Assembly (NCBI RefSeq): GCF_000372825.1
Contig: NZ_KB910516.1
Span: forward strand, 148,911-212,910
From: Methylobacterium sp. 77
Lineage (GTDB): Bacteria; Pseudomonadota; Alphaproteobacteria; Rhizobiales; Beijerinckiaceae
Length of the DNA stretch: 64,000 bases
Reading direction: 5' to 3'
Numbering within the stretch: the stretch's first letter is position 1; every line of letters begins with the position of its first letter. The position numbers were made by a program, and so were the translations under genes. Positions 35,723 to 45,333 of this stretch are shown here, in pieces. A model generated the notes under the pieces. The model saw nothing but the letters and a program-made list of their open reading frames with translations. It made no database searches and was not told the origin of the DNA.

Positions 35723-37576
35723 TCAAGCGCTCTTCGCCGAGGGCTCTTCTTTCACCGTGGCATCGCGGGTCTCGACGGACTTCCCGGCCTCGACGTTCTT
35801 GCCGACCGTACGCCGGGCGCGGAAGGCGGGCCGGACCTCGGTCTCCTTGCGCTTGAGCATGGCGCGGTACTCGTCACGCCGTTCGTGGATCGAAGCGATG
35901 ACGAGCCCCATGGGGACGCCGACGTCGACGAGCACAGCTTCCGAGAGTTGCAGGGACGCCTCGATCGTCTCCGGCACGGCGTCGTCGACACCCATCTCGT
36001 AGAGCGCGGTGGCGTGGCGTGCATCGCGGGCACGGGCGATAATGGTGATGTCGCGCCGCTCGGCGCGCGCCGCCTCCACGACCGCTTCCACCGCCCTCGG
36101 ATTGTCGAGGGTGACGACGAGGGCGCGTGCATTGGAGATATCGCAGCGGCGAAGCAGTTCCGGGTTGGAGGAATCGCCGAAATAGACCGGGTTGCCCAGG
36201 CGACGATGCTCCGAGACGCGGCCCGCATCGGCATCGAGGGCGAGATACGGGATCTTGTGGCGGGTCAACATCTCACCGACCTGACGCCCGACGCGGCCGT
36301 AGCCGGCGATGATGACGCGGTTCTGCTGCTTGTCCGGCACCGGCTCGGCCCGTGCGCGACCGAGATTGGAGCGCGACATCCGCTTGCCCAGGCGCCGGGC
36401 GAGGCTCGCCAGCCCCGGGATCGCGATCATCGTCACCGTGGTGACGATCAGGGCCGCCTGTCCGAGTCCCTCGGGCACGAGGCCCCCGGCGATGGCGCCG
36501 CCGATGAGGACGAAGGCGAACTCGCCGCCGGGACCGAGCAGAAGGGCCGCCTCCAGCGCCACGCCGCGCGAAATGCGGACGAAACGCGCCGCGATGAGGA
36601 TGACCGCGCCCTTGATCAGGATCAGACCGATCGACAGGCCGAGGATCGTCTTCGGCGCCGCCATGAGCTGGGCAGGATCGAGATTCATGCCCACCGACAC
36701 GAAGAAGACGCCGAGCAGTAGGCCCTTGAACGGATCGATCGTCGCCTCGATCGCCCGGCGATACTCCGTCTCCGCGAGCAGCAGGCCCGCGACGAAGGCG
36801 CCGAGGGTCATCGAAAGGCCGCTGGCCGCCGCGGTGAGTGCCGTCGCGACGATGACGAGGAGGCAGGCCGCCATGAACAGTTCCGGCGAGCGAGTCCGTG
36901 CGACGAGCTGGAACAGGGGACGCAGAGCGAGGCGGCCCGCCACCACGATGAGGACGAGGGCAATGGCCGCCTGACCCAGGGCGATGGCGAGCGCACCGCC
37001 CACATTCGCGCCGTCGCTGCGGCCGAGGACGGCGATGGCGAACAGCATCGGCGCGACGGCGAGATCCTGGAACAGCAGCACCGCGAAGCTGGCGCGGCCC
37101 GCCGGCGTGTTGAGGCGCTTCTGCTCGGCGAGGACCGGCAACACCACGGCGGTCGAGGACAGTGCGAGCGCCAGACCGACGACGATGGAAGCGGCCAGCG
37201 GCACCTCGAGCGCGAACAGGATGGCGCCGATGACGAGCGAGGAGGCCAGCACCTGCGCCGATCCGAGCCCGAAGACGAGGCGGCGCAGAGTGCGAAGCCG
37301 CTCCCATGACAGCTCGACGCCGATCATGAACATGAGGAAGATCACGCCGAACTCGGCCAGATGCGTGATCTCGGAGCGATTGCCGATGGTGACCACCGAC
37401 ATCCAGGGGATCGTGTCGGCCAGCCGGCCGAGCCCGAACGGTCCGAGAAGCGCGCCGGCTCCGATGAAGCCCAGCACCGGGCTGATGCGCAGCCGATGGA
37501 ACAGCGGCACCACCACGCCCGCGGTGACGAGAAAGATGATCGCTTCCTTGTAGGATCCGGCGTGAACGTCCGTCAT
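35723..37576 (-). CDS. Monovalent cation/proton antiporter, CPA2 (KefB/KefC type) with RCK domain
   Basis: The 617-residue inner-membrane protein exports K+ (or Na+) in exchange for protons. It has about 12 membrane segments (residues 10-390) beginning IIFLVTAGVVVPLFHRLRIS. A TrkA-N/RCK nucleotide-binding domain follows at about 405-525 with VIIAGYGRVGRQVGEML and the acidic YFGDSSNPELLRRCDI, then a polar tail. In KefC the RCK domain senses NAD(H) and glutathione adducts. The start at 37576 (MTDVHAGSYKEA) suits family alignments; the longer upstream frame is basic and not coding-like. No KefF/KefG partner is adjacent. Confidence 0.87.
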   Translation of the reverse strand: MTDVHAGSYKEAIIFLVTAGVVVPLFHRLRISPVLGFIGAGALLGPFGLGRLADTIPWMSVVTIGNRSEITHLAEFGVIFLMFMIGVELSWERLRTLRRLVFGLGSAQVLASSLVIGAILFALEVPLAASIVVGLALALSSTAVVLPVLAEQKRLNTPAGRASFAVLLFQDLAVAPMLFAIAVLGRSDGANVGGALAIALGQAAIALVLIVVAGRLALRPLFQLVARTRSPELFMAACLLVIVATALTAAASGLSMTLGAFVAGLLLAETEYRRAIEATIDPFKGLLLGVFFVSVGMNLDPAQLMAAPKTILGLSIGLILIKGAVILIAARFVRISRGVALEAALLLGPGGEFAFVLIGGAIAGGLVPEGLGQAALIVTTVTMIAIPGLASLARRLGKRMSRSNLGRARAEPVPDKQQNRVIIAGYGRVGRQVGEMLTRHKIPYLALDADAGRVSEHRRLGNPVYFGDSSNPELLRRCDISNARALVVTLDNPRAVEAVVEAARAERRDITIIARARDARHATALYEMGVDDAVPETIEASLQLSEAVLVDVGVPMGLVIASIHERRDEYRAMLKRKETEVRPAFRARRTVGKNVEAGKSVETRDATVKEEPSAKSA

Positions 37577-37974
37577 CGAGCTTGGCGGTCTCCCAAGTGG
37601 CGGTCTCTCGACGGTGGCCCGTGCGAGGGGTGGCCGGTCCGCCGCGACCGAGGTTCTGCACAGGGAAGTCCGGCTGCGGAAACCCATGGGGGCGAGCCGG
37701 CAGCGACAAGACCATGCAGCTCCGAAAGACCATGCAAGTCCATGTGCCGCCTGGGCAACCGGCATTTTGCCGGTCCATGCGGATTTCACCGCCGCGACGG
37801 CCGAGCCATGCACGCGACAGGCCTGCCGGCGCGCCGCGAGTTTTGCGCTGCGATAAACATTGGCGCAAAAACGGCACAATGGCCGCATATGGCCGAACTT
37901 AACGATCCGTTAAGACCCGGCTTTCGTCCCGTTACGTCGTCGTTCGTCGCGTTTTCTGAAGACACGAGTGCCAA
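37577..37974. other. Intergenic region, 398 bp, with short direct repeats and a hairpin
   Basis: This divergent promoter region lies between the kefB-like gene and the membrane pair. It holds a perfect 11-bp direct repeat, AAGACCATGCA, at 37708-37718 and 37726-37736 (18-bp period). A hairpin ACCGGCA-ttt-TGCCGGT follows at 37758-37774. The spacing of about 1.7 turns could suit a regulator on one DNA face, but no regulator is known. No gene is credible here. Confidence 0.45.
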
Positions 37975-39174
37975 ATGCGAAAGTCGCCCAACCGGGATGT
38001 TCAGCGCGAACGCCGCGACTGGATTCGGGAATCCGAACGCTGGACGCACGAGCGGCATCTCGAGAAAGGCTACCGGATCAAGTGGGGCTATGTCGGGATC
38101 GCCTATCTCGTCGAGTTCATGGTCATCGGTGCATCCCTCTGGGGAGCCTGGCTTTTCGCCGGGGTCTATAGCGACGGCGACGACAAGGCGTTCTACTTCA
38201 TGCTGCTGGCGCCGCTGGTCTATGCCGCGGTGGAACTCTGCCGCGTGCCGCTCGGCATCCTCGCCCGGACGCAGCGCTCCTACTTCATCCGGGCGCTGGC
38301 CATCGTCGGCATCATCTTCGCGGCCGGCGTCACCACCAAGTCGGTGTCGCAGCTCGGCGAGATGATGTTCCATCCCCGCCTGATGGACGCGGCCAAGGCC
38401 AAGACCGCCCTCAAGGACGCACAGGCCGACCGCTCGACCATCGACGGCCGCATCGCCGCCGCGGACGGCCGGGTTTCGCAATACACCACCGAACTCGACC
38501 AGATCGAGAAGCGCGCGGCCGAGAATGCGAGCCAGCTCTCGGCCTTGCCTGCCCAGCGCTGCGAGCGCGTGTACGGCACCAACAGCAAGGGCCAGCGCTA
38601 TTCCAACCTGAAATGCGTCACCGACCCGCGCACTGCGACCCTGAACGCCAGTGTCGGCAAGGCCGGCGCCGACCGGGCGGTGGTGACGAAGTCGCTCGAG
38701 GAAGCGCGCAAGGCCCGCGCCGAGCTCGACCGCGGTGCGGCCGAGCGCAAGGTGGCGGATGCCGAGCAGGTCTACCGCAACTCGGTCAACCGCTCCCAGC
38801 TGCACTCCTTCACCGCCATGGTCTACGGCGTCGATCCGATCGACGTGACCGACGCCCAGGTCCACGCCTTCCTGCGGATCTTCGTCTTCGTGCCGGCGCT
38901 CTGTGCCGCCTTCGCCTCGACCATCCTGGCGCTCTGCGCCGTCTCGGTGCGCAAGACCTTCATGGACGAGGACGATCTCGGCGCCACGGTGAACCTCGAA
39001 GCGACGCCCTACATGCTCGATTCCATCACCGAATCGCTGCGCCAGGAGATGGGGCTGGCACCCCCCAAGCCCGTGCGTGACGTGACGCCCACGGGAGCGG
39101 TGATCCCGATGGATCGCCGCTCGGTCCCCAACACCAACACGCCGCCGGCCGCCAGCGCGGGAGTGGGCGCATGA
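37975..39174 (+). CDS. Unrecognised membrane protein with periplasmic or cytosolic coiled coil (399 residues)
   Basis: I do not recognise a family (a distant DUF4407-like layout is possible). The basic N-terminus (1-40) leads to membrane segments at about 41-63, 68-90 and 100-120. A long charged helical region follows (about 125-285) containing a short Cys-bounded insert, QRCERVYGTNSKGQ to LKCVTDP. A fourth membrane segment lies near 300-325 (IFVFVPALCAAFASTILALC). The cytosolic tail is Pro-rich. The stop overlaps the next gene's start as ATGA, so the two proteins are made together. A MoxR ATPase gene follows 787 bp after. Confidence 0.75.
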   Translation: MRKSPNRDVQRERRDWIRESERWTHERHLEKGYRIKWGYVGIAYLVEFMVIGASLWGAWLFAGVYSDGDDKAFYFMLLAPLVYAAVELCRVPLGILARTQRSYFIRALAIVGIIFAAGVTTKSVSQLGEMMFHPRLMDAAKAKTALKDAQADRSTIDGRIAAADGRVSQYTTELDQIEKRAAENASQLSALPAQRCERVYGTNSKGQRYSNLKCVTDPRTATLNASVGKAGADRAVVTKSLEEARKARAELDRGAAERKVADAEQVYRNSVNRSQLHSFTAMVYGVDPIDVTDAQVHAFLRIFVFVPALCAAFASTILALCAVSVRKTFMDEDDLGATVNLEATPYMLDSITESLRQEMGLAPPKPVRDVTPTGAVIPMDRRSVPNTNTPPAASAGVGA

Positions 39175-39815
39175 GCATCCATGCAGCGGGGACGCCGGAG
39201 AACGTCGTCCTGGCCCAGAGCGTCAACGGCCGTCTCAGGGCAGAAGCGCGCATCACGGCCGCGCGCGCCTTCCTGTTCCGGGCGATCGGGGCGGGCGTGT
39301 TCGCGGGGCTCGCCGGGATCGGCATCGGCGCCGCTTCCTACGGCTACGCCTACATGAACCAGTTCGACACGGCCGCCGAGAAGATCGCGGCCGCCATGCA
39401 GACCGCGCTCGCCGACGTGACGCTCAAGACCAAGGGCGAGGTGACGCTCACCGACAACGTCCTGAAGCTGGAGGGCGGCCCGGTCCGATCCTCCCCGGCG
39501 CCGACCCAGGCGCAGCTCGGCAAGGATGCGGCACCGGCCTCGAAAGCCACGGTGAACACCACCTTCACCGTGTTCAAGCAGGTGCCCTACATGGACGGCC
39601 AGATCGTCACCGGCTGGAACTTCCGCGCCAACGAAGAGACGCCATTCCAGCAATATTGCTACTTCTCCCGCCGGACCAACGAAGCCAAGGGTCAGGTCGA
39701 GATGAAGATCGATCTCGCCATGGACGGCAAGGTGCTGCCCCAGCCGCAACGATCCGACATGAACCTCTCGATCCTGGCATCCAACTGCGTGTGGAGCGAC
39801 GGGAAGGCGCTCTGA
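39171..39815 (+). CDS. Unrecognised membrane-anchored protein (214 residues)
   Basis: No family recognised. One membrane segment (about 35-58, FRAIGAGVFAGLAGIGIGAA) anchors a short helix and a beta-rich C-terminal domain (about 125-214) that looks periplasmic, with conserved-looking TFTVFKQVPYMDGQIVTGWN, QQYCYFSRR and a second Cys in SNCVWSDG, which could form a disulfide with the first. The start ATGA overlaps the stop of the preceding gene, so this is its probable partner. Confidence 0.75.
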   Translation: MSIHAAGTPENVVLAQSVNGRLRAEARITAARAFLFRAIGAGVFAGLAGIGIGAASYGYAYMNQFDTAAEKIAAAMQTALADVTLKTKGEVTLTDNVLKLEGGPVRSSPAPTQAQLGKDAAPASKATVNTTFTVFKQVPYMDGQIVTGWNFRANEETPFQQYCYFSRRTNEAKGQVEMKIDLAMDGKVLPQPQRSDMNLSILASNCVWSDGKAL

Positions 39816-39960
39816 ACGGGCTCATCTTTCATCGGATTTCGAGATAGGAAGCGCACGCGCCCTCGTTCATCCACTTTGCGTACCGAACGCCCGCATCGGC
39901 GGCTTAGCGCCGCCTGTGCCTTCATTCACGGATGAAGCCGTAACAGAAAGCCGACGCCTC

Positions 39961-40812
<852 letters not shown>

Positions 40813-40893
40813 GGCAGCCCTGTCGTCGTATTCGGCTCCACGGCCCGGATCGGGCCTGACGTCGCGTCCCCAGCCTGCAAGCGGATCGCTGCC

Positions 40894-41874
40894 ATGAAGA
40901 TGAAGAAACTCGGCCGGACCGGCCTCGACGTGTCGCCGCTCTGTCTCGGCTGCATGACCTACGGCATCCCAGAGCGCGGCCCTCACCCCTGGACCATGCG
41001 CGAGGAGGAGAGCCGGCCGCTCATCCGGCAGGCGATCGAACTCGGCATCAATTTCTTCGACACGGCGAATTACTATTCCGACGGAACCAGCGAGGAGATC
41101 GTCGGGCGGGCGCTGAAGGACTTCGCCGATCGCGACAGCATCGTGCTCGCGACGAAGTGCTATTACCCGCTAAAAGACCAACCCAATGCCGGCGGCCTCT
41201 CGCGCAAGGCGATCTTCGCCTCGATCGATGCCAGCCTGAAGCGGCTCGGCACCGATCACGTCGATCTCCTCCAGATCCATCGCTGGGATTACGGAACGCC
41301 GATCGAGGTGACGATGGAGGCGCTCCACGACGTGGTGAAGGCCGGCAAGGCCCGCTACATCGGCGCCTCCTCCATGTTCGCCTGGCAATTCGCCAAGGCC
41401 CTGTTCACCGCCGATCTCCACGGCTGGACCCGCTTTTCGACGATGCAGGACCATTACAACCTGCTCCATCGCGAGGAGGAGCGGGAGATGCTGCCACTCT
41501 GCGCCGACCAGGGCATCGGCGTGCTGCCGTGGAGCCCCCTGGCGCGCGGGCGGCTGACCCGCGACGGGGACGAGCGGAGCGCGCGCCAGGATTCCGACGA
41601 GGTCGGCAAGCGGCTCTACGATGCGACCGAGCAGGCCGACCAAGCCATCATCGCCAAAGTGGCGGAGATCGCTGCGGGCCGGGGCGTTTCGCGCGCGCAG
41701 GTGGCTCTCGCCTGGGTGATCCAGAAGCCGATCGTGACCGCGCCGATCATCGGTGCATCGAAGCCGGCTCATCTGACGGATGCCGTCGCGGCCCTTGAAC
41801 TGCGGCTGACCGCCGACGAAATGTCGGCCGTCGAAGCGCTCTACACGCCGCATCCCGTTGTCGGCTTCAGTTAA
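40894..41874 (+). CDS. Aldo/keto reductase
   Basis: The 326-residue NADPH-dependent oxidoreductase has the TIM-barrel AKR motifs: MTYGIPERG, FFDTANYYSDGTSEEIVGRA (catalytic Asp and Tyr), LATKCYY (Lys) and LLQIHRWD (His). The C-terminal cofactor block is TAPIIGASKPAHL. It resembles the AKR11/YakC-like group acting on a wide range of aldehydes and ketones; the substrate is unknown. The next gene begins 12 nt after its stop, so they are co-transcribed. Confidence 0.9.
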   Translation: MKMKKLGRTGLDVSPLCLGCMTYGIPERGPHPWTMREEESRPLIRQAIELGINFFDTANYYSDGTSEEIVGRALKDFADRDSIVLATKCYYPLKDQPNAGGLSRKAIFASIDASLKRLGTDHVDLLQIHRWDYGTPIEVTMEALHDVVKAGKARYIGASSMFAWQFAKALFTADLHGWTRFSTMQDHYNLLHREEEREMLPLCADQGIGVLPWSPLARGRLTRDGDERSARQDSDEVGKRLYDATEQADQAIIAKVAEIAAGRGVSRAQVALAWVIQKPIVTAPIIGASKPAHLTDAVAALELRLTADEMSAVEALYTPHPVVGFS

Positions 41875-41886
41875 GGTCATCCGCCC

Positions 41887-42411
41887 ATGCGTCGCCTGAT
41901 GCTCCTGCGACACGCCAAGTCCGACCGCTCGCCGGGCGTGCGCGACATCGATCGCCCGCTCAATCCGCGGGGGTTCAAGGCGGCTCCGCAGATCGGGGCC
42001 TATCTGGCGGCCAATGCCCTTCACCCCGACAAGGTCGTCGTCTCGCCCTCGCTCCGCACGCGGTCGACCTGGGATTCGGTCTCCGAGGCGCTGGGAATGG
42101 CGGAGGCCGACATCGTCGACGCGATCTACGAGGCGCCCTCGAGCTCCCTGCTCAGGGTGATCCGTGCGACGCCTGCCGATGTCAGGACCCTGCTCCTCAT
42201 CGGCCACAACCCCGGAATCCAGGATCTCGCTCTCGCTCTCGTCGGTGACGGACCGCGGGAGGCGACGGCCCGGCTCTCCGTCGAGTTTCCGACCGCGGCG
42301 CTCGCCGTCATCGATATCGAGGGCGATGCGTGGACGGAGTTCCGAGCCGGCAAGGGCAGGCTCGACAGGTTCGTCACGCCGAAGGGCCTGGATCGCGACG
42401 AGGCCGCCTGA
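41887..42411 (+). CDS. Histidine phosphatase family protein, SixA-like
   Basis: The 174-residue protein has the phosphoglycerate-mutase-like RHG motif LLRHAKSDRS (about 6-15) with phosphate-accepting His, and the second histidine in LLLIGHNPGIQDLA. The RHAKS variant and small size match SixA, which dephosphorylates HPt domains, and related small-molecule phosphatases. It follows the aldo/keto reductase by 12 nt. Whether it acts on the HPt protein encoded at 32203 is untested. Confidence 0.85.
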   Translation: MRRLMLLRHAKSDRSPGVRDIDRPLNPRGFKAAPQIGAYLAANALHPDKVVVSPSLRTRSTWDSVSEALGMAEADIVDAIYEAPSSSLLRVIRATPADVRTLLLIGHNPGIQDLALALVGDGPREATARLSVEFPTAALAVIDIEGDAWTEFRAGKGRLDRFVTPKGLDRDEAA

Positions 42412-42484
42412 CGCCGCGTCGGCGGAATGAACGGATCACCGGCTTGGCCGTTGCACAGAGCCATGATCGCTTTGTTCTGATCCC

Positions 42485-43615
42485 GTGTTCGTCACCACGC
42501 TTCTGGTTCTGACCTCCCTGCTGCCGCGCATCGGCGATGGCGTCGATGCCGTCATGGCAGGATTCGTCCGTGCGGAATCGGTTCTGACCACGAGAGCCGC
42601 TGCCCCGGCCGCTCCGGTCTTCGTCTCCGACGAGCGCGCGGTCACGAACTGGAGGCTGGAAGCGGAGGAAGCCCTGCGTCCCGCGTCGCTCGCATTGGTC
42701 GCGCGCTATGCCCAGGTCACGCCCGCCTTCGTCGCGCGCTGCGTCAAGCTCAACAATTACTGGTGCATCAAGAGTGCCCGCTGGCAGGGCGAGATCGGCA
42801 GCGATGCGGAGGGGCATACCGGATTCGCGTCCGCGGCCGACGGTGCCGACGCGGCGGCGCAATTGTTGCGGCGCTATTACCGCGAGTTCGGACGTCGCAC
42901 CGCTCTGTCGATCGTGCGCCGGTGGGCGCCGGCGGAATGCCGGATCGGTGCGGGTCGTCCGTCGACAGGACCGGTCTCCACGGGACTGGCGCCGCTCGGC
43001 CTCGGCAAGACCCTTCGCGCCCGCTTCCTCGCCCGTCATGCGAGGGGAGGGGCACCGAGACGGCACTCGGTGGCGCGAGGCGGCCCCTTGCGAATCCAGC
43101 CCTGGTCGCCCTTGGCGAGGATGGCGCACGGATCGAAACCCAGACCCATCCGCGTCGCGGCGGCGGCCGGTCCGGTCATCGTCGCCAAAGCGACCAAGCC
43201 GGCCACGACGCCCAGGCCGGGTATGACGCCCATCATGACGAATCCGTCCGATACTCTTGCACGATCGCCCTCCGCCCGTCTGGCCGACAGGTTCGCGGCG
43301 GAATCCGCGTCTTTGCCCGCCATCGCGGCCGGTCTGCCGGGTATCCCGTTCCTCGACCTCACCGTACCGGCGCCTCTCTGCGGCAATGACGAGGTGAGGA
43401 TCCGCAATTATGCGACGCGCATCGCGGCCAGCGTCGGCCTGAAGATCGAGGACGATCTGGCCCTTTTCGGAACCGACGGTCGGCCGTTGCCCAACCTCGC
43501 CCCCGTCTTGCTCGCCATGTCGGGTGTCGAACTCGGTACGTTGCGGGCGGGGCCGGCCCTGGTCGAGGCCGCCGTCGCTCGTCTGTCGCTTCCCGCGACC
43601 CTCTCGGCCCGTTGA
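42485..43615 (+). CDS. Hypothetical protein with a P5-like (peptidoglycan-associated) segment
   Basis: The 376-residue product is not in a family I can name. An N-terminal hydrophobic stretch (VFVTTLLVLTSLLPRIGDGV) may be a weak anchor or signal. Residues about 95-160 (NNYWCIKSARWQGEIGSDAE, then FASAADGADAAAQLLRRYYR) resemble the 'structural protein P5' fold of small phage-type muramidases, in which a residue equivalent to the catalytic acid may be present. A long Ala/Pro/Arg-rich linker and a compact C-terminal domain (about 285-376) follow. Start is GTG at 42485 without a clear ribosome binding site, so the true start may be internal. Confidence 0.6.
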   Translation: MFVTTLLVLTSLLPRIGDGVDAVMAGFVRAESVLTTRAAAPAAPVFVSDERAVTNWRLEAEEALRPASLALVARYAQVTPAFVARCVKLNNYWCIKSARWQGEIGSDAEGHTGFASAADGADAAAQLLRRYYREFGRRTALSIVRRWAPAECRIGAGRPSTGPVSTGLAPLGLGKTLRARFLARHARGGAPRRHSVARGGPLRIQPWSPLARMAHGSKPRPIRVAAAAGPVIVAKATKPATTPRPGMTPIMTNPSDTLARSPSARLADRFAAESASLPAIAAGLPGIPFLDLTVPAPLCGNDEVRIRNYATRIAASVGLKIEDDLALFGTDGRPLPNLAPVLLAMSGVELGTLRAGPALVEAAVARLSLPATLSAR

Positions 43616-43735
43616 GCCGGTGGGGTTTGTGCTCCTTGCGTTCGCAACGATGCACCGCCACCTCACCGAGATGCGGGCCGCCCTATCGCGCCCGCCATTG
43701 CCGATCCCATTCCTGCCGCACGAGACCACCACGTC

Positions 43736-45175
43736 ATGACCAGCTTCGCCTCGCGCGCGGGCTCCGCGATCCAGGCTTTTGCCGAGGCGTCGAGCGATCT
43801 CCTGATTCAACCGACCTTGAGGCTCGGCGTCACCGGCCTCGCCCGGTCCGGCAAGACGGTGTTCACCACGGCGCTGATCCACCATCTCGTGGAGACCCAC
43901 GCCCTGCCGGCCTTCGCCCCGGCCCATGAGGGCCGCTTGCGCCGGGCCCGGCTGGTGCCGCAGCCGGACGACGACGTGCCGCGCTTTCCCTACGAGGATC
44001 ACTTCTCGGCATTGACCGAGCAGCGCCTGTGGCCGCGCTCCACCGACAGGATCAGCCAGTTCCGGCTCGCCATCGAGTATGAGCGCAAGGGCGGCTGGCG
44101 CTCCGGCCCCGGCACCCTGATGCTCGACGTCGTGGATTATCCCGGCGAGTGGCTGCTCGATCTCGCTCTGATCGAGCAGAGCTATGCCGACTGGTCGCGT
44201 GCCACCGTCGCCGGCACCCGTCGCACCGGGCGCGCCGCCATGGCCGCACCCTGGCTCGCGGTGCTGAAGGACCTCGACCCGGCGAGCCCTCTCGACGAGG
44301 TGGTGGCCGAGCGGGCGAGCGTGGCCTTCACCGCCTATCTCACCGCCCTTCGCGCCGGGCCGGAATCGGTGGCGACGACGCCTCCGGGCCGGTTCCTGAT
44401 GCCGGGCGACCTCGCCGGCTCACCGGCCCTCACCTTCGCGCCTCTCGACAACCTGCCCGAGGCGATCGCCAGCGACAGCCTCGCCGGCCTGATGGAGCGG
44501 CGCTTCGAAGCCTACAAGACCAAGGTGGTCGAGCCGTTCTTCAAGAACCACTTTCAGCGGGTGGACCGCCAGATCGTCCTCGTGGACGTGCTCGCGGCCG
44601 TCGATGCCGGGCCGGCTGCCCTCGCCGAGTTGGAGGAAGCGCTCGACACCGTTCTCCTGAGCTTCCGCATCGGTCGCAACACCATCCTTTCGCGCCTGTT
44701 CGCGCCGAGGGCGGACCGCATCATGTTCGCGGCCACCAAGGCGGACCATCTCCACCAGACCAGCCATGACCGGCTGGAGGCTCTGCTGCGTCTTCTCGTG
44801 TCCCGTGCCATGCGCCGGACCGAGGCGGCCGGCGCCCGCGTCGGCACCGTGGCCCTGGCCTCCGTGCGCGCCACGCGGGAAACCACCGTCCACGATGGCG
44901 GTGCGACCCTGCGTGCGGTCTCGGGCACGCCGGAGGCCGGCGAGCGTGTCGGCGATGACGTCTTCGACGGATTGAGCGAGGCGGCCGTGTTCCCCGGCGA
45001 GTTGCCGTCCCGGCCCGAAGCCGTGCTCGAAGGCGCCGTGCCGCCGGGCTCCCTTCGCTTCCCCCGGTTCCGGCCCCCGCTGGTCAGGCCCGACACTCAT
45101 GGCCGTCCCGGCCACCTGCCGCAGATCCGCCTCGACCGGGCGATGCAGTTCCTCATCGGCGACAAGCTGACATGA
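43736..45175 (+). CDS. YcjX-like P-loop NTPase
   Basis: The 479-residue protein belongs to the YcjX/COG3106 group of P-loop GTPase-like proteins. Walker A is GLARSGKT (about 35-42); the switch-like DVVDYPGEWLLDL lies at about 125-137, and VLVDVLAAVDAG further on. In E. coli ycjX is induced with the phage shock system and lies next to ycjF, and the same order is kept here: a TIGR01620 (YcjF-like) gene follows. The stop overlaps the start of a 53-residue ORF as ATGA. Confidence 0.9.
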   Translation: MTSFASRAGSAIQAFAEASSDLLIQPTLRLGVTGLARSGKTVFTTALIHHLVETHALPAFAPAHEGRLRRARLVPQPDDDVPRFPYEDHFSALTEQRLWPRSTDRISQFRLAIEYERKGGWRSGPGTLMLDVVDYPGEWLLDLALIEQSYADWSRATVAGTRRTGRAAMAAPWLAVLKDLDPASPLDEVVAERASVAFTAYLTALRAGPESVATTPPGRFLMPGDLAGSPALTFAPLDNLPEAIASDSLAGLMERRFEAYKTKVVEPFFKNHFQRVDRQIVLVDVLAAVDAGPAALAELEEALDTVLLSFRIGRNTILSRLFAPRADRIMFAATKADHLHQTSHDRLEALLRLLVSRAMRRTEAAGARVGTVALASVRATRETTVHDGGATLRAVSGTPEAGERVGDDVFDGLSEAAVFPGELPSRPEAVLEGAVPPGSLRFPRFRPPLVRPDTHGRPGHLPQIRLDRAMQFLIGDKLT

Positions 45176-45333
45176 GCACCGCGCTTCGCATTGCCGCCAT
45201 TCCGGCCGTCGGCCTCGAAGGAGCGTTCCAGACCGTCACTCGCAAACTGGAGGGCTCTGTTGAGGCTTTCACTTCGCGGGAGAGCCACCCGGAGCCGTCC
45301 TCGCATTCCGCCCATGAAAAGGGCCACCCATGA
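45172..45333 (+). CDS. 53-residue ORF coupled to ycjX and the YcjF-like gene
   Basis: An ATG at 45172 overlaps the ycjX stop, and its own stop overlaps the ATG of the next gene at 45330; both junctions read ATGA. The frame is exactly 53 codons. The product starts MSTALRIAAIPAVGLEGAFQ and ends in a His/Ser/Glu-rich polar tail. No family is recognised. Double ATGA coupling is strong evidence that ribosomes pass through this frame, though it might be only a translational bridge. It is easily missed because of size. Confidence 0.6.
   Translation: MSTALRIAAIPAVGLEGAFQTVTRKLEGSVEAFTSRESHPEPSSHSAHEKGHP

Noticed and set aside
35752..37877. Other long frames inside the kefB-like gene, such as one spanning 36273-37877
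   Set aside because: They are Arg/Pro-rich alternative frames without membrane segments; the real frame carries the antiporter and RCK motifs.
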